Source: Tolypocladium sp. Sup5 PDA-1
Lineage: Eukaryota > Ascomycota > Sordariomycetes > Hypocreales > Ophiocordycipitaceae
Assembly (NCBI GenBank): GCA_000750105.3
Contig: JPHH03000024.1
Location: 372,001 to 436,000, forward strand
Direction of reading: 5' to 3'
DNA: 64,000 nucleotides
Below, one piece after another: positions 41,546-52,678 of the stretch; position 1 is the first letter of the stretch; each line of letters opens with the position of its first letter. A model generated the notes under the pieces. It saw nothing but the letters and a program-made list of their open reading frames with translations. It searched no databases and was not told the DNA's origin. The position numbers and the translations under genes were made by a program.

Positions 41546-41897
41546 CGGGGTGCTTACACTCATTATCGCACGATGAAGGTCCGATCAGGGTTTGCAGAGA
41601 CTCTTGATTTCTATCCAAATGAAGGTAGGAAGTTGATTTCTTGTACATAAGGTCAATTAGGCTGCAGCCCTGCAGGAGGGCTGTTGCCTTCCTCATGGTG
41701 TTGCTGCCTTCCAGGCAGCGTTGTTGCTAGAGGGTTGACACCTGCTGACGGCTATAATCTTGGTTTGAAGATACCATCGCTTTGACCCTTAATTATGTGA
41801 CACTCATTTTCTCCAAAGTCCATATCGACATCTTTTAACCATCTACTTGCTGCATCTTGCATAATGTGGTAGGGAATTTGCCATCCTGGTGACTTAG

Positions 41898-42152
41898 TGT
41901 CACGGGCTACGCCCAGTTGTGTGGTCCTGGCTGTGCCAGGACCAGGGCCGTGTAAGTGGGCCGGGCTCGGGCCCGGGCCCAGACCGTGTAAGTGACCCGT
42001 ATAAATGGCCGCCCCGACTACGGCGTCAGGGCTCTGGATTAAGAGCCCGAGGCAGGCCTGCCTCGCCCTCTTCCTCTTCCCTCTCTCTTTAGTTTTGAAT
42101 AGACAATACGAAGGCACCTACTTGTTGAACAAACTCTAGCAAGCCCCTTACA
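41898..42152 (+). mobile_element. Probable solo LTR
   Basis: A 255-bp segment begins TGTCACGGGC and ends CCCCTTACA (TG...CA). It contains GC-rich inverted repeats (GTCCTGGC...GCCAGGAC at about 41924-41944), a TATAAAT box near 42001 and a pyrimidine-rich stretch with a downstream AATAGACAATA, the order seen in fungal Copia-type LTRs. No 5-bp target duplication was found, so ends may be off or one flank changed. A minus-strand coding-like frame (HIMQDAASRWLKDVDMDFGE) abuts it on the left. Confidence 0.45.
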
Positions 42153-42244
42153 CCTGTAGATCCTGCCCCTGCTAGCAAGCCGCTAACAGCTCCGAGGGGT
42201 GAAGAATTTTTACAGGGGAGAGTTGGGTTGTTGAGAAGCTATGT

Positions 42245-42395
42245 ATGTATGTATTCTATACGTTGCATTGTGTCTTGTTTCCTAAGGAGTTGGGCTCCCG
42301 TAAATAACCCTTTTGAATTTCGCGGTCACCGGGCTAGCCGCATTGGACTTGGCGGTCAGTCAGCTAGCCCGTTCGGGATTTGATGATGCTCGCAA
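42245..42395 (+). repeat. Dispersed repeat with 30-bp units, copy A
   Basis: Shared with 46088-46255: ATTCTATACGTTGCATTGTG, then two units beginning TTGAATTTCGCGGTCACCGG and TTGGACTTGGCGGTCAGTCA (about 42322-42381), then GTTCGGGATTTGATGATGCT. Confidence 0.6.
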
Positions 42396-43251
42396 ATTTC
42401 GAACCACCGGCTCCCGCTAGATCCTCGATTTTGCACGCCGCAGATGGCAGGCCTAGTGACCTTATCGCATCACGGCAGTACGTTGCCAATTGCACAACTT
42501 CTCCAAAATAAAATCCGACCAGCCATCCTCTGCTGGCTTAAGAGCATTCGGGCCTTATCAAGCTATTCTAAGCCGTTCAATCTAGTGCGTCATCCTTCAA
42601 GCACAAAGAAATATCGGCTGCTGTTCAAAAAGACTTTAGCGTTGTGCACGTCAACGTGTCTTAGGGTACGCCGCCGGATAATTACAACAGGAATGAAAAC
42701 AAGAGAGGGACATGGCAATCTCCCGTTTTGTATTAGGTGAGCCACATTTTACCACATGAAGTCTTCATCGACTTGCCACTTTGACACGGGACTTGGGTCC
42801 GTCCACATGGCCATCCGCTACTGTAACATTGTCTAGGCAAAAAGCTTGTCCACGGACAATAAGAATACCAGCAGATTTTGGTGGTCAGAATAACGAGGAG
42901 CATTAAAACTAGAGCCGATGTGAGCGACATCATTGATCGACACGAGATATTACCACGGGGATTACGCTATTGGTCAATACTTTGCTGCCCATCCCTTTGC
43001 TGCGTAGGCCTACCCAAATTTCCCTAACAATCTTGCAATAGTACGGAGGATGAACAGGCGCCTACGGCGCCGCGAAGTCTTATAGTTAGAAGCTTGTGAT
43101 CACAGCATTTGTCGGCGGAGCATGATCAGCGTGCCCCGGAAACGCTCTCTAACGCTGATGGATGTAGCTGTAGATTGTCATTATCGTGACTGTACTCTTG
43201 AACAGAAGCTCTTTTTATTGTCGCGCATCAGCAGTCCCTTGTATAGTGCGA
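42396..43251. other. No supported gene
   Basis: Short random frames only. Confidence 0.4.
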
Positions 43252-44175
43252 TTAAACCCATTCGCTTATTTGAAGTTGCATCAGCTCTTCAAAGGCGGCT
43301 TGACCCTTTTCCATCTTCTTCCACAAGTCCTCAGAAGGTGGATTCCAATATGGTCTCATATCGTGTGTTACGTCCACTTCGCATCGTAGAGGTAGTGACA
43401 ATAATTCATCACAATTGAGTACCTTTTTAACCTTAAGGCGACTGCCAAAGTTGTCGATGAGATCCTGAACGTCGCCCGCTATCTTCTTGATCGTCTCTTG
43501 CGTAGACAAATCCTTGCCCTCTGGATCTCCTCTCTCCCATATTTCAATTACAACACGCTCTGGGGACGTAAATCGAAGTGCTTGTCGTAGAGTCGGCCAC
43601 AGATACTCCGTTTCACCGTAACGGGGTGTGAGGCAGATAGTGATGTTTCGCACCACTTCGGACACAGAAACCTCAGCCGCTGAGTCTCCGAAATCGCCAC
43701 TCAGGAACTTCTCCAAATGAGATGACCACATGACAAACCTATTTTCACCGTAAAAAATCTGTCTCGCCTCCAGTAATAGTTCGCGCTCGATCACACTGTG
43801 TCTCATATGCTCCGAGAGCATCATAAGGAAGTACACTTCGTCGATCTCAAAATAGTCGATGAAATCTTCCATTTCAATAGGATCAGGCGCGACCAGATAT
43901 TTGCGAAACAACTGACTTCGTTCCGCAAGAGACCAGGTTGCCAAGTCTTCTGTGCTTGTCACATCCAACTTCTTTAGCATCCTGTCGTAGGTCTTGGGTT
44001 TCTTGAGTTGTGCGACATTGGCTGCATTTCTAGCCTTTTCAACCCCGTCAGCCTGATTCTCCCCATGGTGTGATCGATGGTTACGGAACGGCATGAGCCA
44101 TACCTCCTCAAGTGCAAAGATATTGTCAAACAGTTCTTTAATCCGCTTGCCTTCGACTGGTTGATTGGATTCCAT
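43252..44175 (-). CDS. Uncharacterised protein, F-box/2EXR-like in style
   Basis: This is an intact 307-codon frame with a typical coding composition. The middle (IERELLLEARQIFYGENRFV, MWSSHLEKFL) resembles the segment following F-box or 2EXR domains in fungal proteins, where a residue pair ARQ-x-F-Y-x-E-N is common, and VVRNITICL followed by LRQALRFTSPERVVIEIW fits the leucine-rich part of the same proteins. A classic F-box is not evident at the N-terminus. No signal peptide or membrane helix. Family assignment is tentative; function unknown. Confidence 0.55.
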   Translation of the reverse strand: MESNQPVEGKRIKELFDNIFALEEVWLMPFRNHRSHHGENQADGVEKARNAANVAQLKKPKTYDRMLKKLDVTSTEDLATWSLAERSQLFRKYLVAPDPIEMEDFIDYFEIDEVYFLMMLSEHMRHSVIERELLLEARQIFYGENRFVMWSSHLEKFLSGDFGDSAAEVSVSEVVRNITICLTPRYGETEYLWPTLRQALRFTSPERVVIEIWERGDPEGKDLSTQETIKKIAGDVQDLIDNFGSRLKVKKVLNCDELLSLPLRCEVDVTHDMRPYWNPPSEDLWKKMEKGQAAFEELMQLQISEWV

Positions 44176-45763
44176 GGTTGTCAGAATAGTACGGAGAGCT
44201 TTCGAGCTCTACCCTGTCCGATAGGAAATGAAGCGTTTGTTCTGTGGCTATGCGGTTCTACTTCAACGCATGGGGTCTGGTCTGTCGTGCAACCGGAGAG
44301 ACTTTTGAGCACAAGCATGAAGTCCATCTCGGCAGATGACAAGCGCCTCAATGGATATAATGAGGAGAGACACTACATACGAAACTGGATGATGGGTTGC
44401 ATCGCACTGATGACGCGCGCCATGATGGCGTTGCAGCCAAGTATGGCGGTAGGGCGGCTAGCCTAGCCAGTGAGACCATACGGGAAGGATGGTATAAGCA
44501 AAAGGTACGTTCGGCCATGAACTGCCGAATTTCTGCAGTAACTTGGTAGGGTTGAAGCCGAGTTTGGCTATTATTTGATGCTACGCCGGTTGTGCCTGCC
44601 TTGTAGCTCGTTTCCGCGTTTGATATTGGATGCCTTAACGGTCACGCTTCAATTTGTAACGTCGAGCTTCACCGCTAATTAACACATGTGGACTTTGTCA
44701 ACGATGACATACTGTATGGAGCCATTGTGCTGTTCTGCATCCTATCGCACCGAGATACAAGGTGAGGGTCTGCTCTTCTGGATATGCGGCCAGCTGCACC
44801 ACGGCAGCTGTCCACGTCGGGTATGAGCTTCTGCTACGTACATGGTACGGTGCGCACGCAAGGTGGCCAAGGAATAGGTAACGCAGAAATTGTGGATGCG
44901 TCTGGGAAGATAATGAAAGAAAGTTAGAGGATGCTGCGCGTTACTGGACGAGGATGATGAAGCGGCACGACTGAGTCAGTACGGAGTCCGCAGAAAAACA
45001 AGGAGGCTCGAAGACATGAGATGCATACGTTAAGGGCTTGTTATCCGTCGCAAACTGCTTTTCCGGGGCCTTGGTGTCCGTGTTCATTCGCACCCTCTGC
45101 GTGCGAAGCATGCCTGGCCTCCACATCGAGCGTGCCATTTCACAACCCAACGAAATACATCGAAGTCAACTTGAGTCGACTTTAAAGATGCAACACACGA
45201 CATTTCGCCAAGGCAGAACTCCTAAGTCGACATTACGCAGGACCAAGAACCGAAGCATTCCATCTCGAACTGCTACGTCTTGAGGCATGCCACTCATCAC
45301 CCTTGGGATAAAGCTGCACTACCCAATCATAGACTCAGTCGTTGACCGAAGCGTGAAGACGGAGACCCCAAATTTCTTTTGGGGGGGGGGGGGGACCGTC
45401 GCCTGCAGGTATAGCAGTGCCTGGAAGCATAGTTCCCCGGTCGCCAAGCAGCAGTCGTATCACCTACATAGAGCCCGATCTGCTCATGCCTTCGGCGTGA
45501 AGTATGAGGCTTGGGATGCAGCAACGCGTGAGATGAGATCTTCAATGACGATGGGAGCTTTCATGGCTCGTCGCCGGGTGCGAGGGTATGGCGGGATGGA
45601 GGGTGGCCAGGTTTCCATATAAGTGCGTACCATGTCGCTACTCTGGGCTGATGTGCCGTCCCAAGCCAGCTTGTAGAGGCAGCGTAAACGTTCGCAACGC
45701 CACCGCCATGACACATACACCCTGTTTACGTGATGTTGGAGGTCTGACGTTGTTTGTCTTCTT
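44176..45763. other. Intergenic with a G14 tract
   Basis: No gene recognised in 1.6 kb. A run of 14 G follows TTTCTTTT at 45381-45394. Confidence 0.4.
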
Positions 45764-46147
45764 TTGAGTTCACAATCATGTCACCATGAAAGCGGCTTGC
45801 CTGAGCCAGCGGAACCCCAACGAGATGATGCCGGTCCGACAAATGTTCATCCCGCACACGAAGACGACATTACCACCGACTCTAGCGATAAAGATAGCGA
45901 TTCTGGTGACGAGTTCTTTGACCACGAGGAGGAAGAACTTGATACCTCCATCGCCTCTGATGATGACTCGGGGTTCTTCAGCCAGGACGAGACGGGGGTG
46001 CGAGACAAAACAATTCATACATTCAGTTTGAGGCCGACGCAACGGCCGCCATTGAAGCTTGCGATGAGCTCCTCGCACATGGAGCATTCTATACGTCGCA
46101 TTGTGTCTTGTTGCTTAGAGAGTTCGGCTCGCGTAAATTGCCCATTT
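45764..46147 (+). pseudogene. Acidic low-complexity frame, broken
   Basis: A frame from 45764 has an acidic Ser/Asp/Glu tract (DITTDSSDKDSDSGDEFFDH, EEEELDTSIASDDDSGFF). After a frame change near 46025 it continues plausibly as FEADATAAIEACDELLAHGA and CVLLLREFGSRKLPI to a stop at about 46147, running into the dispersed repeat. No domain recognised. It may be the 5' part of the large pseudogene that follows. Confidence 0.35.
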
Positions 46148-46255
46148 GAATTTCGCGGTCACCCAGCTAGCCACATTGAATTTCGCGGTCATCGGGCTAG
46201 CCGCATTGGAGTTTTGCGGTCATTGCACTAGCTCGTTCGGGACTTGGTGATGCTT
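46088..46255 (+). repeat. Dispersed repeat with 30-bp units, copy B
   Basis: Same order as copy A at 42245: TTCTATACGTCGCATTGTGT, then three units of about 30 bp (starting about 46145, 46175, 46205: TTGAATTTCGCGGTCA, TTGAATTTCGCGGTCATCGG, TTGGAGTTTTGCGGTCATTG), then GTTCGGGACTTGGTGATGCT. Confidence 0.6.
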
Positions 46256-46427
46256 GAACTTCCTTTTGCCATTTCAAGGGTCGACGGGCTGAGCTTTCGC
46301 CGGGAATTCAACGTGCCAACTTGCCAGGATCCGCCACCGTGATCACCCTTTTTCTGGTCTTCTTGCCATTGCCGGAGTTTCCTTCGTATATACCAACCAT
46401 GGAGTATACTTTTTTCGCTGCCAGAAA

Positions 46428-48214
46428 GTGCCCGGATTTTCATACCGTATTCCGATTATTGCCGCCCAAGAGACACAAGCTGCGCCGCCATCATTCACAA
46501 ACCAGGTGCAAAACGGATCCTCGAGCTGTCTCGCTGTCCTTGCCGATGCTGCTCAATTGGCAGGCCGAATGGCCACATCACCTCGAAACTCCTTTTCAAA
46601 CGATTGGGAAGAGAACAAGAGCAGCAGCGATGATGATTATCTGCAATCGGCCGAGCATGCTACATCTTCCGTTGAAGCAACAGCGCTCTTGGACCAAAAA
46701 TCACTGCACACAGAGGAGTTGTGTCGCACGACTCAGCAAAGCAACACTATCCAGTCACCTTGGCCCCCAGAACCGACACGAGCGAGCGCTATACCCTCAT
46801 GCGAAGTAGCGCATGTAGACGACGACATTCCTTCCACCGACTACGAGACGGTGCTCGCCCCAACCGAACCGAGCCATGCCGTCGTGGCGCCTGCTACAAA
46901 TGAAGACGGGGGTGGATCGTTGGTGCCTGGGCATCTTGACGAGTCGGTTCGCTCAAATACGGAGACAGGAAATACAGACGACATTCATACCATGTCTGAA
47001 GGTGATTCGAATCGAGGCCCGGCAGCTGAGAACTTACACGGTCGGGAAGGAAGCGACGAGACGGCAAATTCCGACCCCGAGTTCCAATCAGAACTCATCT
47101 TTGAAGCCGAATCCGATTCAGAGTCGGATATCTCAGATGCCCGAAGTGGCTGGACATCGAAGACGGCCCGGATAACACTGCTGAATCGAGTCATGCCTTG
47201 GCAAGAGAGTTTTTGGAGAAGACTTAGGGTCACGCCTGTGATTGCGATGAGGAGAATCCGATACGAACAGACGGGCAGCCTGTGTTTGGCCTGGAGCAAA
47301 TGGTTGAGTATTGGCGAAACCTTGGAGTGCCAGACGCAGTTGGCCCGTCGCCACTGCCACCTGGGTCAATCGAAGACGAGAACGCGCATCTAGGTTGGTC
47401 TTCGATATTGAGCGCGGGAAACCGTCGCCCGAACCTGGACATTCAAAGGTCACAAAATAACATCCCAGGCATCCAGCGCACTTGGGATGTGGACAGCATC
47501 ATATCATGTGCTTCATGCCTATCCATCAACCGGGGGCTCTACATCTCATATCATCCTCCAGTGTCAAGAAATATCAGCAGCAACGTTCATATCTTCCATC
47601 AAGAGAAGGCGTTGCATCTTATTCCCCACCTCCGACTAGGCAGCGGTCGCCAATCTCCCCAACTTGGCGTTTACGTCTTCTTTCCCGACATATCACATGT
47701 TCATCGAACAACGACCTACCTAACCAGGAACGAATGGCAATTGTGGATTGATAGACTCCTTCTGCCCGCAATCCGTCGCTTCTGCTCGCCCGATGTGATT
47801 CAACATCATCCTCGTTCTTTCGATGACGTGGAGAGTAAGGCGTATAGTCGCCGGCGAGAAACGTGCTCAGGCTTGGTGCAGAACAATATGGATATGCATC
47901 ATTATCTTCCAGAAAAGTACCTCGAGCCAATCTGGAGTTATATGGCACAAAGGACTCAGCACCCTGCTCTTATCCGGTTCCGGGGGATGTTTATCGTTCT
48001 CAGCGCGAAGAATATCAAGCTAGAAGCAAAATCGTCGACGTTTCACGGGTGCCGCTCCAGAATCACAACACACCTCCGTCAAGTGTTCGATTGGTCCAAG
48101 GCTGATCTCTCAAGAACGTGGATAGACGTTGGTGTCGAAGATACTGCCGCATCAGGCAGTCACACATTCTTGCTGAAAAGCTTGGATCCTTGGAATGCTT
48201 GGATCCTTGGATAG
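46428..48214 (+). pseudogene. Family B large protein, truncated copy
   Basis: The 5' part is a Ser/Asp/Glu-rich frame (NSFSNDWEENKSSSDDDY, ESDSESDISDARSGW). Near 47145 the frame changes; the continuing frame (ALAREFLEKT) meets a TAG and goes on as DEENPIRTDGQPVFGLEQMV. From 47282 the conserved region follows: RTWDVDSIISCASCLSINRG, WQLWIDRLLLPAIRRF, and KADLSRTWIDVGVEDTAA. These align in order with KWDIDSIWLGATDLGAIRAP, DRQRDLYDRIIIPAAY and DLRSCWVDIGTRDYVA of the long copy at 58.2-62.7 kb. The large C-terminal part is missing: the frame stops at 48214 where another gene family begins. Function unknown. Confidence 0.6.
48180..48211 (+). repeat. 17-bp tandem duplication at family B/A junction
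   Basis: GCTTGGATCCTTGGA occurs at 48180-48194 and again at 48197-48211, exactly where family B sequence ends. Confidence 0.6.
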
Positions 48215-50188
48215 ACTCCATGAAATACAGCAGTTCACATGCGCTGATAGCGTCGGAGCTTTTCAACTGGAACCTTGCGATTCTTCCTCAAGGAGAGACA
48301 GGCCTACCTCGGCATGCTGCGACAGTTCCCGTCAGTCGCCTTCCCCGGGGTGCTGGCTGCTTTCGCGAAGGTATTCGAGCTCGCCATGGAAGAGATGGAG
48401 CGGCGATACCGCGACGATGGCTCGCGGGGCCTGGGGTTGGCGCTGTCCGAGGGCGTGGCCGCTCTCGATCGCCTGGGCAACTTTTGCTTCACGGGAGACC
48501 CAAGAGTCCTACCGTCTCGTGTGCTGCGGCCGCTCAAAACGATGGAAAGCTTGCGCGAAGGGGGCTGGCCGTTTATCGCACCCGACATACTCGACTTGCG
48601 GCAGGGCCAGGGCGTCATCAACCTGAGGAAATGGCCGAAGATGGATGACGGAAGGCCGGTGCTCATGCACGTAGCGGCGCTTGGGTATCACTACGGGCTC
48701 AAGGTAGCGGCGAACCGACATAGCCAACTCTGGTTCGCGGAATTGGGTGGGCGTTCTATACGGGGGCTCGAAGGCACGGCCCGGTTCGTCGAAGAAGTGT
48801 TTCGCGATCTCTGGATTGTCCAGATGAGAACGTTCGTCTGATACCAGCTTTGACAAAGGCTCAACCGCGGAGTACGGGGCGGGCGCACCTCGTTTGAGGC
48901 AGACAGCAACACGTTGGCGCAGGCTCGAGTGGCCCTGTCTACATGGGAGGACAGTGATAACCCATTCGGCTGGAGGTAAGCGTGTCTCAACTCTGTGCCA
49001 TCATCATTACTTAAGAGATATCATCACTTGGGAGAGATTGGAGGGGTGCTAACTCGGCCTATGTAGACGGTATGAGAGCCTTTCGCGTGACGTGCTGAAC
49101 GCCGATGCAGAGACGGCTATTGAAGCATCTTCGATCGTATCTAAAACGCAGCGAGGCTCTGCGAAGCGATGACTCTATCGGGGCATTCGCGTCTAAGCAC
49201 TCGAGCTGGCCCTCCGTGCTGAAGGCGGCCATCCAGCACACGAACCAGGCGGCAGTAACGAAGGAACAATGGGTCGGAAGCATTGCCGCGGCCATGCTGT
49301 CGCTGGGAGTAGAGTGGATGCCAGGTTCACATCGGGGAAAGCTGACGTGCCGGCGAATCGTGAAATTGGTAGGAACGGTGACGATGAGCCGCCAGATACT
49401 GACAGCTCGACCGGGGAGTTTAAAGCGCGCGGCATTAGAAGCAGCGGCACAGTATGAATCTGCGAAATTGACGAGCGCAAAGAGGGTACGACGGCGGAGG
49501 ATTGACTTTGGATGCAAGATCCCCTTCCAGCATGTGCCAGAGCTTGTGCAAGCCGGGTTCAGAGAGCTGAAGCAGATTTTTGAGAAGGGAGATCAACAGA
49601 TCCTGGGGCACTACCAAGCAGCCATTTGCTGCCTAGAGAGCTGCCTTGGGGATCCGGGGTGCGATCTCATGCTTATGCTCGTTCTAACCATCTGCGCATC
49701 CTCTGCGACGCCGCAGGTGCTTGCGAAGCAGAGCTTCAGTGTAGCGATCAAGCGGAAGGACCCAGCCTTACTGGCGGCGAACATGGTAACGCGGATGCTT
49801 TGGTTCTTCCGACCTGAAGCATTTCCGTGGGACAACGATCAGGGCCAGGTGCTCCGTGTATCCGAAATGACAAAGAAGATCGGTGAGTCGTTTTGCATGG
49901 AAATATAAACCAGGAGACAAGCTAAGAGAGCGGGTAGAGCACAAAGGCGTCAACAATCGCATGCTTCGACAACTACGGTGGATCAAAGTGCAGGGTAATA
50001 GGCCCAGCCCTCGAAATAGCGAGTCGAGTTTGCGAAGTGAGGAGGACCTGTTCCGCTTACGCAAAGAGCTTCTATCTCTGCGAAAGGACCCAGAGAGGTA
50101 TATCGAGTTGGTATTTGGCAGTAATGATAGGGATTGGGTAGACCGGTGCTCGTCTATCATTGTCGAAGACAGCGGGCACGAAGGATGA
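48215..50188 (+). pseudogene. Family A large protein, decayed
   Basis: Coding-like sequence starts with ALIASELFNWNL and, after a one- or two-base change near 48272, RFFLKERQAYLGMLRQFPSV. It continues with FAKVFELAMEEMERRYRDDG and ALDRLGNFCFTGDPRVLPSR, and meets two in-frame TGAs at 48839 and 48851. It then runs to a real intron (about 48977-49065), shifts frame near 49165, and proceeds as AAIQHTNQAAVTKEQWVGSI, MLSLGVEWMPGSHRGKLTCR. A second intron (49883-49937) leads to HKGVNNRMLRQLRWIKVQGN and LRKELLSLRKDPERYIELVF, ending at 50188. The intact introns show it was once an expressed nuclear gene. I recognise it only as a fungal family of unknown function. Confidence 0.5.
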
Positions 50189-50268
50189 GTGAAGATAGTG
50201 ACGCTCAACGATAGCGTCAACGAATGATTATGATAAGAAATTTAGAACTCTGCCTCGGAACTCCTTAA

Positions 50269-51674
50269 CTAGGGTGTGCTCACAGCCTCTAGAAACCTTA
50301 CTATCAAGGTTTCACTTTGGTCCCGAATCATCTCAAGCTCTTCCGCTGTCTTCCGCTTCCTCATCATAGGGTTGTCCAACTCGAAGGGATTCACCTGATC
50401 CTGAAGCCAGTAAATGTCAGCTATCTCTCTAAACTGCGGTATAGTATGAGGCCTTGCAGCACCGGCTCGGGCAAGCTCCTCGTTCCATGCTTTCGCCACG
50501 TCCCATTGGACCTCTGGGAAGTCCGCGACCGGAGCCGTACTCGTAAAGCCAGCGAGCATCGCATTACGGAGGTGAAGTTGAGATGCGCTTGCGTACGGTC
50601 CGGGTAGTTTGCCACCTGGTATATTTCCGAAGGAGAAACCCATAAACTCATCTGCGACCGTACCGACGTACGAAAAGTCGAAATCTAGAAGCGCCGTCAC
50701 CTCGAGGCTAGCGGCATCGAAGAGTAGGTTCCATGTCGCTATATAGTACCGATATTAGACATGTCGGAATTACCTAATTCTACACCTATGCATAGGAGGA
50801 ACTTACTGAGGTCAGCATGGACAAGGACCTTCTGGTCCTCGCGCTTCTTCGAAATCTCTTGAAGTCGGTCGTTGATATACTCGTCGAGCCTCGCTCGTAC
50901 GCCCCTTGCCGTCCATCCTTGGATCACGGGATTCTCGTCCGCCTCCTGAAGCTTGGCTTTAAATATAGCGCTTAGAAAGTCCTTATAGGTGGCGCAAGGC
51001 CCTCCCTTAAGTATTGCCGGCTGCGCACTGACAATGCTCCCGTCCCTGTTAAATTTGAGCCCGCCGAATCGGTCTACCGTGCTTGGGATTTTGAAGTTCT
51101 GGAGTCGGGCTAGGATGTCGGCCATTTGTCCAAGCACGGTGGATTTCTCCAGCAAGGAGAGACTATCGAAGCCTCTATGGGGCATTGTCCCTCGCATGTG
51201 CTGCTGTATACTGAACCCTTGACCGCTAGAAATGCTGTCCCATGCATATACTTCCGGTACGATATGGCTGTACTTGGACTCCACGAGCGCCTGTCGGACC
51301 AAGCTCATAAAGGCAATTTCACTCTCTACCCGGTTCGTGTTGTTCAACCCAGTTCGCGGATCAGAGTTCGCTAGTCGTGCGATAAGAGATATGGAGTTCG
51401 CCGGTAACGGTACGGTTCCTGGTTGCTGCAGGATAGTCCGCCTAGGCCTGAGTGATTTTGAATCGGCCGTCGGCGATTTGAGTGTAACGAGGTAGATGAA
51501 ATTGTTATAGGGAAACGGGCTACCTTCCTCGTATTCGACGGGCTCGATGCTCTTGGCCTTTAGACTCGTTAACGAGTGTTAACTAGGAACCCTAAGACGT
51601 CGTACCTCTAGGTCATTTAGCTGTAGAATGGACCTAACGAAGTCCATTCGTTGGTTGTAGAGTTCATGGTTCAT
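50269..51674 (-). CDS. APH-like (aminoglycoside phosphotransferase fold) kinase
   Basis: Reconstructed as 51674..51606, 51557..50807 and 50738..50269 on the minus strand; introns of 48 and 68 nt are GT-AG and keep the frame, giving 429 aa. Exon 1 MNHELYNQRMDFVRSILQ is the usual start. VEYEEGSPFPYNNFIYLVTL is the glycine-poor N-lobe, and ESEIAFMSLVRQAL holds the helix-C Glu. The catalytic motif H-x-D-x4-N is complete across the second junction: His270, Asp272, Asn277 (VHADLTTWNLLFD). Asp292 and Asp294 in ALLDFDFSY form the metal-binding D-x-D. All key residues are present. These fungal proteins phosphorylate small molecules or are of unknown substrate; antibiotic resistance should not be assumed. 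Confidence 0.8.
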
Positions 51675-52580
51675 CGTGTAGATAGGTAGCTTGACCGCGC
51701 TCCTACCCGGGCGCACCGTTCGTGGGTCGGGTACTTAGGCGGACGTAAGATGTGGCAGGTCGAAGGATACCCTAGGCTCATTCCCGCCCGTCCGCTTGAT
51801 AAGCCGTAGAAGGACAGCCGAAGGAGCTACCGCCGCTCGAGCAGACTTTGACTCCGAGACTACGCAATTCGACCACGTAAAACAAGCGTATTGAAACCGC
51901 CACCCTTAACCTCGCACCTCGCGGTCGGCGGTCGCCTTACATCTACTAATATATCCGTTCCGGCTTAGGCTAGGTGTTACGGCGGGGGCACTGGCAGGCG
52001 GGTTTATCTGACGAATGAATGGAGGAGGCGGGAGGAGCTGGATTCCTGGCTGCTTTGGCGGCTTTCGTCGCGCAGCGACGCGTACCCAGAGTTGTCAATA
52101 CGCTACGGCGAGCCGCGCCCTGTTGCGGGTTGACGCTCCCGTGGACCCTCTCCCCATAACCATCCTACGGTAGCACTGGCCTGTGAGGAGCTTTTGTTCG
52201 GGGAGGACCCCGGACCAACACGCCTGGTTGCTGCCTTTCCCCTGTGTTCCACGGCCGTCTACCATTGCGGCTGGCCCCTCCGCTACGGCCTTCCCGTCCT
52301 GGGTCGCCGCTCCCCGCGGTAAGGGATTTTATCGTCGCGAGGAAGGGCTTGGCGTAGCCTGCGATATGTCGTTGGTCGGTGGTAAAGACGTCGAGCCAAC
52401 GTGCATGTCTGCCTTGCCCCGACGCACTACTATATAGCAAGCCCCGCTATAGCCCGATGCATGCGCTAGACTCCGCCCTGCCCCAGCCTTCTTGGCGAGA
52501 AGTATTTGGAGGGCCTGTTTGGCCACTATGGCGGCTTGGGTGGTATTTGGCGCCAAATACCGCCCACGATGTGTTTGCGG
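51675..52580. other. Intergenic, no gene seen
   Basis: GC-rich with short frames only. TATTTGGCGCCAAATA (near 52541-52556) is a perfect 16-bp palindrome next to the repeat-end signature that follows. Confidence 0.4.
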
Positions 52581-52642
52581 GCGCACGGACGAAAAGTGTG
52601 CAATGCACCATATTACAGAGAGTACCCTTTGTACAGTAAGTA
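52581..52642 (+). repeat. Shared repeat-end signature, copy 2
   Basis: GCACGGACGAAAAGTGTG, 28 bases, then TTGTACAGTA, matching 28064-28124 in both blocks and spacing. Confidence 0.45.
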
Positions 52643-52678
52643 GGTGCCACTTCACGACCCCGGAACAGTCGACATTCC

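Noticed and set aside
45381..45394. G14 run as a G-quadruplex control element
   Set aside because: A single homopolymer without nearby gene start; more likely slippage or assembly noise.
50269..51674. Aminoglycoside resistance gene
   Set aside because: The APH fold is clear, but fungal members of this large family act on other or unknown substrates; resistance cannot be claimed.
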